A stretch of DNA of 64,000 nt from Rufibacter sp. LB8 (GTDB lineage Bacteria > Bacteroidota > Bacteroidia > Cytophagales > Hymenobacteraceae). This document shows, one piece after another, positions 8,579 through 16,494 of the stretch (position 1 is the stretch's first letter; each line of letters begins with the position of its first letter). The stretch covers positions 2,585,501 through 2,649,500 of the forward strand of contig NZ_JADALJ010000001.1 of the NCBI RefSeq assembly GCF_014876185.1. Reading direction: 5' to 3'. The notes beneath the pieces were generated by a model that saw only the letters and a program-made list of their open reading frames with translations, ran no database searches and had not been told where the DNA came from. Made by a program: the position numbers and the translations under genes.

Positions 8579-9275
8579 ACGGTCCACGGAACTGGAGTTG
8601 ATGGATGATCTCACGCTCACCGGCGAGGCCCTGCGCCAGAACCTGCGCGAACTGGAATTCATCAATCAGTACCTAGGTGGCCATGACGTGGTGCGCAACG
8701 GGCTGGACAAGATTTATAAAAAAGCGTTTTCGGGCTCTAAACCTGAAACGGCGCTCAAAATAGCCGATCTGGGCAGCGGTGGCGGCGACACCCTGCGCAT
8801 GGTAGCCCAATGGGCGCGCCGCCGAAACATTCCCGTGCAACTGGTGGGCTATGACGCCAACGCGTTCATGGTGGAGTATGGCACCCGGCACAGCCAGCAC
8901 TTTCCGGAGATTTCCTTTCGGCAAGCCGATGTTTATTCTGCGGCATTTGCACAGGAGGAATTTGACATTGTGATCTGCAGTTTGTTTCTGCACCATTTTC
9001 CAGACCAGGCTTTGGTCACGCTTTTCAACCAACTGCACCGCCAAGCTACCACCGCCGTGTTGGTGAATGACCTTCACCGGCACCCGCTGGCTTATTATTC
9101 CATCAAAGCGCTTACCGCCGTCTTCTCCAAGTCTCATCTGGTGAAGCATGATGCTCCGCTCTCGGTGAAAAGGGCGTTTGTGCGGCAAGACTGGCGAAAC
9201 CTGCTAACCAGCGCGGGCGTGGCCACGTATACCCTGCAGTGGCGCTGGGCATTCCGGTGGCAACTTATCTTCTGA
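8568..9275 (+). CDS. Class I SAM-dependent methyltransferase of the polyketide operon
   Basis: A 235-aa protein with the SAM-binding motif I IADLGSGGGD at residues 65-74, an acidic VGYDANAFMVEYG (motif II region) and EFDIVICSLFLHHF (motif IV/V). It overlaps the end of the type III PKS gene by 11 bases and ends with no obvious terminator. Relatives are annotated as UbiE-like or phenol O-methyltransferases. The likely task is O- or C-methylation of the polyketide ring. In the srs pathway the methyltransferase is of a different fold, so only the step, not the family, is shared. Confidence 0.88.
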   Translation: MLNERSTELELMDDLTLTGEALRQNLRELEFINQYLGGHDVVRNGLDKIYKKAFSGSKPETALKIADLGSGGGDTLRMVAQWARRRNIPVQLVGYDANAFMVEYGTRHSQHFPEISFRQADVYSAAFAQEEFDIVICSLFLHHFPDQALVTLFNQLHRQATTAVLVNDLHRHPLAYYSIKALTAVFSKSHLVKHDAPLSVKRAFVRQDWRNLLTSAGVATYTLQWRWAFRWQLIF

Positions 9276-9437
9276 AAAGTGGCCAGGCCGTACCAGAGTT
9301 TCCAGAATTTTTAGCTACCTTAAACTACCCGTATGGTTCGCCTGGCCGGGCCACAGCTCCTTGGTTTTCTTCAACTTCAATTGTTAAAAGAAATTCAACG
9401 GGCACTGCGCGACTATTTTTCACCAACCCCCTATTCC

Positions 9438-9656
9438 ATGGGCCGAAGTTCCAGTAAATCATCTCTCCAGTTCTGGCTCCTGTTGGCAGCCTCCGTTGTC
9501 TTGTCTGCCATGGTCATCAGCCTGTTCCTGAAGGTGGTGAAAGTCATGATTTACCTCTTGCTGGTCCTGGTGCTGGTGCCCATCATTTACCTGGCCCTCA
9601 AAAAAGCCGTGGCCACGTTCAGAAACCCCAACACCAAACTCAAAACCCGGGATTAA
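9438..9656 (+). CDS. Small two-helix membrane protein (72 aa)
   Basis: Starting at MGRSSSKSS, the protein has two hydrophobic stretches (FWLLLAASVVLSAMVISLFL and MIYLLLVLVLVPIIYLALKK) and a basic tail. The frame is open to an earlier ATG at 9333, which would add 35 residues of ordinary composition; the start is therefore uncertain. It follows the methyltransferase on the same strand by about 160 bp. No family is recognised. Confidence 0.5.
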   Translation: MGRSSSKSSLQFWLLLAASVVLSAMVISLFLKVVKVMIYLLLVLVLVPIIYLALKKAVATFRNPNTKLKTRD

Positions 9657-9698
9657 TTATTGATGGCTGGCAGTCAGTACTCCACCGGAAAAACTTTG

Positions 9699-9739
9699 TC
9701 CGTTTTTGGCTCCGTTTCCATAAATGAGGCCCAAAACAG
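9699..9739. repeat. Family A palindrome, degenerate copy
   Basis: Left half CCGTTTTTGGCTCCGTTT pairs imperfectly with AAATGAGGCCCAAAACAG. The two halves belong to different arm types of the family. Confidence 0.6.
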
Positions 9740-9860
9740 CATTCAGCCGAACAACTTTGACTGACGCACGCAGGCCCGTGTTGGTGTTATCACGAACACG
9801 TTGAAAGCTGCCCTTGATTAGTGTTGCAAACTTTTTGTAGTAGCTACCATTTAAAATCTA

Positions 9861-9906
9861 TTCCCGTTTTTGGCTCCGTTTCTGAAAATGAGCCCGAAAA
9901 AAGAAA
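9861..9906. repeat. Family A palindrome
   Basis: Left arm CCCGTTTTTGGCTCCGTTT, loop CTGA, right arm AAATGAGCCCGAAAA. It lies just after the stop of the deacetylase-family gene. Confidence 0.75.
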
Positions 9907-9915
9907 CCGCCCGCT

Positions 9916-10818
9916 TTAAAAGAAGATATGCTGTGCCAGCCGAAAGGTGTTGGCGTGCGCCTCTACAATGTCTTTGATCTGCAGGGAGTAGCCGCCGCCC
10001 ATCACGCATACCACGGGTACACCGTTTTGGTGGCAGCTTTCCAGCACCAGGCGGTCGCGGTCTTTGCAGCCGGCGTGGGTCAGGCCCAGCTTTCCCAGTT
10101 TGTCGGTGGCCAGTACGTCTACGCCGCTCTGGAAAAACACAAAATCGGGTTCCAGTTCTTGCATGAGTTTGGGCAGGTGCTGGCCCAGCAGATTCAGGTA
10201 ACCGGCATCGTCAATACCATCGGGCAAGGGCACGTCCAGGTCAGACGTTTCTTTGTGTAGTGGGTAGTTGTTGCCGCCGTGCATGCTGAAGGTGAACACG
10301 CGCGACTCATGGGCAAAAATCTGCGCCGTACCGTTGCCTTGGTGCACGTCTAAATCCACCACCAATATTTTGTTCACCAGCTTTTCATCCAGTAAATGCT
10401 GCGCGCCCAGGGCAATATCATTGAGCAGGCAGAATCCTTCGCCGCGGTTGGTGAAGGCGTGGTGCGTGCCGCCGGCAATGTTCATGGCCACCCCGTGTTC
10501 CAAGGCAAAAACCGCTGCCTGCACCGTACCGCCCATAATCAGGACTTCGCGGTCCACTAATTCAGCAGACAGCGGGAAGCCCGTTTTCCTGATCTCTGAC
10601 GGCGTGAGTTCCAGCGCACGCAGCCGTTGCCAATAGTCTGGGGCATGTACGCGCATGATCTGCTCTGGCGTGAGCGGCGTGGGCCGGAAGAAATTCTCTT
10701 GCGTGACGGTGCCTTCATACAGCAGCTGCTCGGGCAACAGTTCATACTTGAGCATGGGAAAGCGGTGCCCCGGCGGCAGGGAGTGGGCATATTCTGGGGA
10801 CCAGGCAATTTTCAGCAT
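9916..10818 (-). CDS. Histone deacetylase family (AcuC-like) metal hydrolase
   Basis: A 300-aa protein with the deacetylase signature: paired active-site His in GGTHHAFTNRGEGFCLLND, the zinc-binding DLDVHQGNGT with its Asp and His, the second metal Asp in FQSGVDVLATDKLG, and GGGYS near the end. The usual length of bacterial members is 300-380 aa. The start at 10818 is preferred to one 12 codons upstream. A full promoter (TTG at 10852-10854, 20 nt, TACTTTTG at 10831-10824) ends 5 bp before this ATG, so the upstream ATG would not be transcribed. The substrate may be acetyl-lysine, a polyamine or another N-acyl compound. Confidence 0.9.
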   Translation of the reverse strand: MLKIAWSPEYAHSLPPGHRFPMLKYELLPEQLLYEGTVTQENFFRPTPLTPEQIMRVHAPDYWQRLRALELTPSEIRKTGFPLSAELVDREVLIMGGTVQAAVFALEHGVAMNIAGGTHHAFTNRGEGFCLLNDIALGAQHLLDEKLVNKILVVDLDVHQGNGTAQIFAHESRVFTFSMHGGNNYPLHKETSDLDVPLPDGIDDAGYLNLLGQHLPKLMQELEPDFVFFQSGVDVLATDKLGKLGLTHAGCKDRDRLVLESCHQNGVPVVCVMGGGYSLQIKDIVEAHANTFRLAQHIFF

Positions 10819-10823
10819 ACACG

Positions 10824-10854
10824 CAAAAGTAGAAAGGGCGTCTGGTCTAGGCAA
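10824..10854 (-). promoter_or_regulatory. Promoter of the deacetylase-family gene, probably giving a leaderless mRNA
   Basis: On the minus strand: TTG, 20 nt, TACTTTTG. The box ends 5 bp before the ATG, so transcription should begin at or very near the start codon. Confidence 0.7.
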
Positions 10855-10985
10855 CTTGGGTGCAGGCGCTGCCTTTAGAGGGCCGCATTCTCAGAATTGC
10901 AACATTCTAAGGCCAGGCAAGTATATAGGACCAATGATTCTTTAACCGGAAACTACGCTGTTTGATTACTTAATTTCTACCTGCT

Positions 10986-11630
10986 ATGAAAAAACTTACT
11001 ATCCTCTTAATATGCCTATTGGGTTTTGGCGCAGCCCAGGCCCAGGAACGGGTCTTGAACCGCGGCATCATCAACCACCGCGACGGCGACGGCGTGGTAG
11101 CCCCCACCCGGGCCAATAACGGTTTTGGGGTGAAGGGCGGCCTTTTGTACACCAGCCTGCGCGGCGACGGCTCTGACCAGATTGCGGGCCTCAAAAGCGC
11201 CAGCAACTGGCACGCCGGTTTCTACGCCCAGTTTAGCCTTAACAATGTGTTCTCCATTCAGCCGGAGGCGCTCTACTCCCGCCGCGAGGTGAAGTCAGAC
11301 AACGGGGGCCTGCAGATGGATTACATTGATATTCCGGTGCTGGCCGTGTTCAATTTCACCGAGAACGTGAGCCTGCACGCGGGCCCGCAGGTGGGCGTGA
11401 TGATGACCCTTAGACAAGACGGAAAAGAACTGGACAAGGAAGGCTACAACACTTTTGACTATGGCGTCGCAGCCGGCCTAGAAGCCAGGTTGAGCATTTT
11501 CAGGTTAGGCGGCCGGTACTACATGAGCCTGGCTGATATTGGCGACGGCAGTACCCAAAACCTTTCCAGTGCGGCCTTCAATGACATAAAAGCCGGTAAT
11601 TTCCAAGTGTATATAGGCATTGGCTTCTGA
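10986..11630 (+). CDS. PorT-like outer-membrane beta-barrel protein
   Basis: A 214-aa protein with a signal peptide (MKKLTILLICLLGFGAAQAQ) and alternating hydrophobic strands: FGVKGGLLYTSL, WHAGFYAQFSL, FSIQPEALYSRREV, YIDIPVLAVFNF, VSLHAGPQVGVMM. It ends in Phe (YIGIGF), the usual signal for barrel insertion. This is the outer-membrane beta-barrel (PF13568, PorT) pattern. It is monocistronic, with a terminator at 11656. No ligand or channel role can be assigned. Confidence 0.88.
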   Translation: MKKLTILLICLLGFGAAQAQERVLNRGIINHRDGDGVVAPTRANNGFGVKGGLLYTSLRGDGSDQIAGLKSASNWHAGFYAQFSLNNVFSIQPEALYSRREVKSDNGGLQMDYIDIPVLAVFNFTENVSLHAGPQVGVMMTLRQDGKELDKEGYNTFDYGVAAGLEARLSIFRLGGRYYMSLADIGDGSTQNLSSAAFNDIKAGNFQVYIGIGF

Positions 11631-11655
11631 CAGATCCATCAGAAAGGTTTACATG

Positions 11656-11686
11656 AAAAGGTGCTCTGGCTAAGGGCACCTTTTTT
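11656..11686 (+). terminator. Terminator after the beta-barrel gene
   Basis: Stem AAAAGGTGC with GCACCTTTT, followed by six T, 25 bp after the stop. Confidence 0.8.
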
Positions 11687-11706
11687 GTTGGGCCAACGCC
11701 AACGTG

Positions 11707-11756
11707 TTTTTCTGTTTTGGGGCTCATTTCTGGAAATGAGCCCCAAAACAGAAAAA
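11707..11756. repeat. Family A palindrome, long perfect copy
   Basis: 23-bp perfect arms running from TTTTTCTGTTTT to GGGGCTCATTT and back, with loop CTGG. The outer pair is CTG/CAG instead of CCG/CGG, a compensating change. Confidence 0.9.
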
Positions 11757-11768
11757 CCTTTCATAACA

Positions 11769-11803
11769 AAAAAGCCAGCGCCTTGTACCAGCGCTGGCTT
11801 TTT
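11769..11803. terminator. Bidirectional terminator
   Basis: 13-bp perfect stem AAAAAGCCAGCGC with a 9-nt loop and T-runs on both strands. It serves the PfpI gene on the minus strand. Confidence 0.85.
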
Positions 11804-11825
11804 AGATGGCTAACCGTTCAGAATT

Positions 11826-12383
11826 TTAAGACCGGTCATGTTTGCCTTCGGCGAATTCCTCTATCATTTTCTTGTTGAACGCCGGAATGTCCTCTGGTTT
11901 GCGGCTGGTGACCAGGCCTTGGTCAGTGACTACTTCTTGATCTACCCAGCTGGCGCCGGCATTGGTGAGGTCGGTTTTGAGCGAGGGCCAGCTGGTGACT
12001 TTGCGGCCTTTTACGGCACCGGCTTCAATCAAAGTCCAGGGGCCGTGGCAAATGGCGGCAATGGGCTTTCCAGATTCTGAGAAGGCCCGCACAAAGGCCA
12101 CCGCCTGCTCATTGGCGCGCAGGTAGTCTGGGTTCATCACGCCGCCGGGTAACAGCAGTCCGTCAAAGTCCTGGGCGCTGGCATTTTTCAAGGCTTGGTC
12201 CACGGTGAATTCTTGGCCCCAGTCGGTGCTGTCCCATGCTTTCACTTTATCCGCTTGCGGCGAAATCAATACGGTTTGGGCGCCGGCATCGTGCAGGGCT
12301 TGGCGCGGTTTCTCCAGTTCTACCTGCTCAAAGCCTTTTTCTACCAATATGGCTATCTTCTTTCCTTCCAATTTCTTCGTCAT
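11826..12383 (-). CDS. PfpI/DJ-1 family protein (type 1 glutamine amidotransferase-like)
   Basis: A 185-aa cytoplasmic protein spanning the single DJ-1/PfpI domain. The nucleophile-elbow Cys is in IAAICHGPWTLIEAG, with GLLLPGGVMNPDYLR and EKGFEQVELEKP upstream. Relatives such as YhbO are reported as stress proteins with protease, chaperone or deglycase activity. The gene ends at a strong bidirectional terminator and diverges from the thioredoxin gene pair. Confidence 0.88.
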   Translation of the reverse strand: MTKKLEGKKIAILVEKGFEQVELEKPRQALHDAGAQTVLISPQADKVKAWDSTDWGQEFTVDQALKNASAQDFDGLLLPGGVMNPDYLRANEQAVAFVRAFSESGKPIAAICHGPWTLIEAGAVKGRKVTSWPSLKTDLTNAGASWVDQEVVTDQGLVTSRKPEDIPAFNKKMIEEFAEGKHDRS

Positions 12384-12457
12384 GGTTTAATTTTTTTAGG
12401 TATTGTGAATCTCTTGGAATTATGTACTTTAGTAGGAGAAGAAACGTTACCAGAAAT

Positions 12458-12988
12458 ATGCAAAGCCAACGTTCTCCACTAGTTAAATACAAGTTTTTTT
12501 TCCTGATGGCCCTGCTCCTGCTGGGCTTGGGCTCTGGTGCTTGGGCGCAAACCAAAAAAGTGCAGGCCGTGAAACTCCCCGCGCTGCAACGCTACCTCTC
12601 CTCTACCAGTGACACCACCTATATCATTAATTTCTGGGCCACCTGGTGCAAGCCCTGCATAGAGGAACTGCCCGCCTTTGAGGCGCTGCAGCAGCAGAAT
12701 GCCGGCAAACCCGTGCAGGTGGTGCTGGTGAGCCTTGATTTTGTGAAGGACTTAGACAAGAAAGTAATTCCGTTTGTAAACCGGCATAAGCTCAAGAGCA
12801 CCGTTTTCCTGTTGGACGAGCCTGACCAGAACGCCTGGATTGAGAAAATTGAACCTAGCTGGAGCGGCGCCATTCCGGCCACGCTTTTTGTAAACAATGC
12901 CCGCAAACAGCGGTTCTTCACAGAGAAACCCCTGACCCTGGAACAGTTACAAACCTATTTAACCTCCAAATTCCCCCTTAACCCTTAA
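12458..12988 (+). CDS. TlpA-like periplasmic thioredoxin-fold protein
   Basis: A 176-aa protein starting MQSQRSPLVKYK, with a membrane-spanning signal (FFFLMALLLLGLGSGAWAQ) and a thioredoxin domain with the redox motif WATWCKPC. The cis-Pro region is IPATLFV. The frame is open for 74 codons upstream across the divergent PfpI gene, but those residues are not credible protein. Another in-frame ATG lies at 12422. It is 4 bp from the next gene and forms an operon with it. Probably an extracytoplasmic thiol-disulfide reductase. Confidence 0.88.
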   Translation: MQSQRSPLVKYKFFFLMALLLLGLGSGAWAQTKKVQAVKLPALQRYLSSTSDTTYIINFWATWCKPCIEELPAFEALQQQNAGKPVQVVLVSLDFVKDLDKKVIPFVNRHKLKSTVFLLDEPDQNAWIEKIEPSWSGAIPATLFVNNARKQRFFTEKPLTLEQLQTYLTSKFPLNP

Positions 12989-12992
12989 GAGT

Positions 12993-13616
12993 ATGAAAAA
13001 AAATTACGCTTTCTTGTTCATCCTGGGCGTGTTCACGCTCCTGTCTTCGGCGTTTGTAGCCAATGAGGCCGGCTACCAGGTAGGTGACACCGCCGCTGAT
13101 TTCAAACTCAAAAACATCAATGGCCAGCAGATGAGCCTGCGCGACTTCAAAGACGCCAAAGGCTACATTGTCACGTTCACCTGCAACACCTGCCCCTACG
13201 CCAAACTGTACGAAGACCGCCTGATTCAGCTGCACCAGAAATACGCGTCCAAAGGCTATCCGGTGGTGGCCATCAACCCCAATGATGTGACCATTTCGCC
13301 AGGCGATTCTTTTGAAGAGATGCAGAAACGCGCCAAGCAGAAGAAATTCCCCTTTGCCTATTTGTATGACGAAAGCCAGGAAGTGGCCAAACGCTTCGGG
13401 GCGACACGCACGCCGCACATCTACATTCTCACCCGCACCGGCAATGACCTCAAAGTGACCTACATTGGCGCCATTGATGACAACTCCGGCGACCCCGCCA
13501 AAGTAGAGAAACGTTACACCGAGGCCGCCCTGGACAACCTGCTGTCTGGCAAGCCCGTGCAACAAGCCACCACCAAAGCCATTGGCTGCACCATTAAATG
13601 GCGCGGAAACAGCTAA
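12993..13616 (+). CDS. Thioredoxin-family protein, AhpC/TSA-like, exported
   Basis: A 207-aa protein with a signal peptide (FLFILGVFTLLSSAFVANE) and a peroxiredoxin-like thioredoxin fold: VGDTAADFKLKNINGQ, VTFTCNTCPYAK with a CxxC pair, and RTPHIYIL with the cis-Pro. A third Cys (AIGCTIKW) is near the C-terminus. The CNTCPYA motif is typical of the redoxin family annotated in many Bacteroidota next to TlpA proteins. It is 4 bp downstream of the TlpA-like gene and probably translationally coupled. Confidence 0.87.
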   Translation: MKKNYAFLFILGVFTLLSSAFVANEAGYQVGDTAADFKLKNINGQQMSLRDFKDAKGYIVTFTCNTCPYAKLYEDRLIQLHQKYASKGYPVVAINPNDVTISPGDSFEEMQKRAKQKKFPFAYLYDESQEVAKRFGATRTPHIYILTRTGNDLKVTYIGAIDDNSGDPAKVEKRYTEAALDNLLSGKPVQQATTKAIGCTIKWRGNS

Positions 13617-13638
13617 GAAGTTAGTAGTATTCTAAAAG

Positions 13639-13688
13639 AAAATCCGTTTTGGGGCTCATTTCTGAAAATGAGCCCCAAAACGGATTTT
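13639..13688. repeat. Family A palindrome with flanking T-run
   Basis: Arms AAAATCCGTTTTGG + GGCTCATTT, 23 bp, with loop CTGA. A T6 run follows on the plus strand, so this copy could also end the thioredoxin operon. Confidence 0.9.
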
Positions 13689-13710
13689 TTAGTAAAAGCA
13701 TTTCTGATTT

Positions 13711-13866
13711 GTACGGACAGGGCTTGACCTGTCTTAGGCCGTGGCTAACGCTTTCACTTTGCGTGAAGCAAGAAAAGGGCAAAACACAATCAGCCAATCA
13801 TAGGCTTTTTGACTTGTAGCTACTTTGCTGCTCAGGCAAGCGTTCAGGACAGGTCAAGCCCTGTAC
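13711..13866. repeat. Family D: paired 17-bp inverted repeats, MITE-like
   Basis: ACAGGGCTTGACCTGTC (13717-13733) is repeated in inverse at 13848-13864, 115 bp apart, each flanked outside by GTAC. Related single palindromes occur at 36079 and 36189. The right copy runs into the end of the neighbouring gene. Confidence 0.8.
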
Positions 13867-14218
13867 GTATATAATCTTGAATGCCAATTTCTTTCTGTTG
13901 TTGCGCCAGAAAAGACTCTTTGGTACCTGCCAGCCGGGCTTCTACCTCAAACTTGTTGTTGTAATAGCCTACCTTCAGAGACTCCACGGCATACAGCCAA
14001 AGAAATTTAAGGTAGCCATGTTCCTCAAACTGACGCACATGGCAGAGTTCATGGGCCACCCAGGGCGTATTTTTAAGGAACATTTCTTTGGAAACTCCGC
14101 TGAGGTGTATACTTTTGCCCAGCACCATGGCCACGTTGCTGCTCTTGAGCACCCAGCGGGCAATGCGCGCGAAGGGGGACCGCTCCACTATTTTTATATT
14201 TTTTTCCGCTAGGTTCAT
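13844..14218 (-). CDS. Small HELCH-motif zinc protein (DUF4157-like)
   Basis: A 124-aa protein with a zinc-peptidase-like motif PWVAHELCHVRQFEEHG, two hydrophobic stretches (WVLKSSNVAMVLGKSIHLSG and LKFLWLYAVE), and FEVEARLAG with a possible third ligand Glu. It resembles short Bacteroidota proteins assigned to DUF4157. The start at MNLAEKN is preferred; the frame opens 11 codons earlier. The last residues (IRTGLDLS) and the stop are encoded by the family D repeat, so the native C-terminus may have been replaced. Protease activity is not established. Confidence 0.75.
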   Translation of the reverse strand: MNLAEKNIKIVERSPFARIARWVLKSSNVAMVLGKSIHLSGVSKEMFLKNTPWVAHELCHVRQFEEHGYLKFLWLYAVESLKVGYYNNKFEVEARLAGTKESFLAQQQKEIGIQDYIRTGLDLS

Positions 14219-14327
14219 TGCCTTTCCTTTGGCCTTTTTATACGGCGGCACAGCCTCTCAGGCTGCTTTATTCTCTTCCTCTCCTCTTTCTTTTCTCTCG
14301 CCTGAACTAAAATCGGCTTTATACGAG

Positions 14328-14359
14328 TTTGGTTTTTAAAGGTTTCAGAATTATCTTTG
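14328..14359 (+). promoter_or_regulatory. Promoter upstream of the NlpC/P60 gene
   Basis: TTTG (14328-14331), 20 nt, TATCTTTG (14352-14359): an exact match to the Bacteroidota consensus. It predicts a leader of about 140 nt. Confidence 0.7.
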
Positions 14360-14504
14360 AAATAAGGAAAAAATATTCACGCCGAATATTGATCCGGTAA
14401 AAGGTCTTTTTCTTGTGTTTTCGGCTCTCAGGAGCCTGACTTTGAAAAAGCCGCGGGTAGCGCTGCCGCAGCCAGAACTGCCCTATGTTTCACCATAATT
14501 ACCC

Positions 14505-15149
14505 ATGATGAAAAGTTACATTTTGTCTGCATTGGCCCTTGGGTCAGTTTTATTGTCTTTTTTCTATGACGCACCGGCCGCGCCGGCACCCCTTGAAGCC
14601 AGCAACCTCAGCACCGAGGAAATGATCCAGGAATGGGCCATGGAGCACAACGGCATCAACTTCTCCAGCAACGGCACTGCCACAGAAGCCGTCGTGACCA
14701 AAGAGAAATCCCTCACCTACAAAGATTCCCTTTTCTATAATTACTACTCCCAGTCCATGGGCCTCAAGTTTGAATACAATGAGGACAAAGAACTGCTGGA
14801 GACCGTGGCCAACTGGATTGGCACCCCGTACCGCTCCGGCGGAAGCTCCCAAAAAGGCACAGACTGTTCTGGTTTTGTGAGCCGCGTGTACCAGCAAGTG
14901 TACGGCATCAAGCTCACCCACAGTTCCCGCTCCATGTTCCATCAGGTAGACCGTGTGGCTAAAAAAGAGATGGAGACCGGTGATCTAGTGTTCTTCAGAC
15001 GTGGCCCGGGCCAGCCTATCTTTCATGTGGGCATTTACCTTAAAGACGGCAAGTTCATCCATTCTGCGTCTAACGGGGGCGTGATGATCAACTCCCTGTA
15101 TTCGGCATACTACAAAAAGAATTTCTACGCGGCCGGCCGCGTGATCTAA
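14505..15149 (+). CDS. NlpC/P60 cell-wall endopeptidase (C40)
   Basis: A 214-aa exported protein with a signal segment (YILSALALGSVLLSFFYDAPA) and a C-terminal NlpC/P60 domain from about residue 100. It has the catalytic Cys in GTDCSGFVSRVYQ, the His in IFHVGIYL and a polar third residue in KFIHSASNGGV. It probably cuts peptide stems of peptidoglycan. The N-terminal 75 residues between signal and domain are polar and unassigned. A second ATG follows directly after the first. A strong terminator follows at 15172. Confidence 0.9.
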   Translation: MMKSYILSALALGSVLLSFFYDAPAAPAPLEASNLSTEEMIQEWAMEHNGINFSSNGTATEAVVTKEKSLTYKDSLFYNYYSQSMGLKFEYNEDKELLETVANWIGTPYRSGGSSQKGTDCSGFVSRVYQQVYGIKLTHSSRSMFHQVDRVAKKEMETGDLVFFRRGPGQPIFHVGIYLKDGKFIHSASNGGVMINSLYSAYYKKNFYAAGRVI

Positions 15150-15171
15150 GCCCAGCTTAACCCCATTACAG

Positions 15172-15205
15172 ACAGCCTGTTCTCTTCCAGAACAGGCTGT
15201 TTTGC
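15172..15205 (+). terminator. Terminator after the NlpC/P60 gene
   Basis: Stem ACAGCCTGTTCT with AGAACAGGCTGT, a short loop, then TTTT. Confidence 0.85.
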
Positions 15206-15213
15206 GTTTGGCG

Positions 15214-15261
15214 GTTTCCGTTTTGGGCTTCGTTTTCAGAAATGAGCCCAAAAACGGAAAC
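15214..15261. repeat. Family A palindrome
   Basis: Arms GTTTCCGTTTTGGGC... and ...GCCCAAAAACGGAAAC with the loop in the opposite orientation (TTTTCAGAAA). Confidence 0.85.
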
Positions 15262-15478
15262 TGCGTGCCAACCGGCATCAACCAATTCCTGATTTATAAG
15301 TATAACCCGTAACAGTTGGCCGTGCCTCAAAACCAGTTTGTTTTAACTGCCGGCCTGCGGTCACTCCCTGTTTTTTTGTTACTTCGCGGCACTGGTTTTC
15401 TGGCAAACTGCCGAAACCAGAAACATCAACCTGCGCGGGGCGGCCAGTCAACGTGAACTTCTTATATCTAACTATACT

Positions 15479-16378
15479 ATGGAAAACCAACAAGATAAAA
15501 CCAACAATGTGCATGAGTCGTCGTTTTTCAAGCGGTTTCTAGGCAAAGCCGAGGAATACGTGAAGCAGCCGCTGCGCGTGAAGGAGCTCCTCAATGACGC
15601 CTACCAGAAAGCCAGCGAGAAAAAAGACTTCGGGACCATTGCCGGCGAGGTGATGGAGAGCCTGAGCACGCTGTCACGCATGATCAAGGCGGCCGTCTCT
15701 AAAGAGTACCATGGCATTCCTACCAGCACCGTGGTCATGGGCGTGGCCGTGGTCATCTACTTTCTGTCGCCTATTGACCTGATCCCAGACTGGATTCCGG
15801 TGATTGGTTTGCTGGACGATGTAAGCCTTCTGGCCTGGTTCATGACCAGCATTAAAACCGAGATGGACAAGTTCCATGCCTGGGAAGCCAGCAAACCCGC
15901 TTCTACGTCTACTGAGGTAGCCTCCATGACTGCCACGTCTGGTGATCCGGTACGCAATGAGATGACCGTTGACACCTCGGCGCATACTACCAAGTATGAC
16001 AATGAAGAAGCAGGCCAGTACGGTTCCAGACAGATGTCGGCGCCGTCTAGCAGCGGGTTGGGCGCCTCTGGGCAGCAGAATTATACGTCTCCGGAGTCTG
16101 GCAACATGCAGGTGGGCAACAGCTCATCTGGGTCGCAGGGCTCTACGGGTGGCATTATTCCAGACCAGCACCATGACATTCCGGTGACCAGCTACACCAC
16201 CGTAGAAGGCACGCCCGTGCACGAACTTGACCCCACCGCCACGCCAGACGCCCGCCCCACTGACAAAGGCGTGCCCACCGGCTACGGCGAACCCAACGTG
16301 CGTGCCTCCACCACAGACAGCACCCGCGTGCCCAGCAGCAACAGCTATGACACAGACCACGGCGGCAACATCAGGTAA
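15479..16378 (+). CDS. YkvA-family (DUF1232) membrane protein with long disordered tail
   Basis: A 299-aa protein. The N-terminal 70 residues are charged and helical. The DUF1232 core is at about 80-120: VAVVIYFLSPIDLIPDWIPVIGLLDDVSLLAWF. From about residue 140 to the end the sequence is low-complexity, rich in Ser, Thr, Gly, Pro and Asp, and probably disordered. Family members usually are 100-150 aa, so the tail of about 160 residues is an extension. Function of the family is unknown. It ends at a terminator hairpin at 16397. Confidence 0.85.
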   Translation: MENQQDKTNNVHESSFFKRFLGKAEEYVKQPLRVKELLNDAYQKASEKKDFGTIAGEVMESLSTLSRMIKAAVSKEYHGIPTSTVVMGVAVVIYFLSPIDLIPDWIPVIGLLDDVSLLAWFMTSIKTEMDKFHAWEASKPASTSTEVASMTATSGDPVRNEMTVDTSAHTTKYDNEEAGQYGSRQMSAPSSSGLGASGQQNYTSPESGNMQVGNSSSGSQGSTGGIIPDQHHDIPVTSYTTVEGTPVHELDPTATPDARPTDKGVPTGYGEPNVRASTTDSTRVPSSNSYDTDHGGNIR

Positions 16379-16396
16379 CTGAATTTTTACATATTT

Positions 16397-16435
16397 AAAC
16401 GGCGGCTCCTGCACCACGGGGATCGCCGTTTTTTT
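16397..16435 (+). terminator. Terminator after the YkvA-like gene
   Basis: Stem AAACGGCG with CGCCGTTT, a 19-nt loop, then a T-run. Confidence 0.7.
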
Positions 16436-16480
16436 ATGCGGCAGCGGCAAGGCCACCTCAGCGAAACGGGCATAATGTGG

Positions 16481-16488
16481 TATCTTTG
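16481..16488 (+). promoter_or_regulatory. Promoter -7 box 6 bp before the YgjP-like start
   Basis: TATCTTTG fits TAnnTTTG. The ATG follows after 6 nt, so the mRNA may be leaderless. No clear -33 element is seen. Confidence 0.5.
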
Positions 16489-16494
16489 CAGTGT

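Larger units (their letters stand above)
15150..15478. other. 329-bp intergenic region
   Basis: It holds the terminator at 15172 and a family A copy at 15214. The remaining 215 bp contain no recognised element; the promoter of the YkvA-like gene should be here. Confidence 0.6.
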
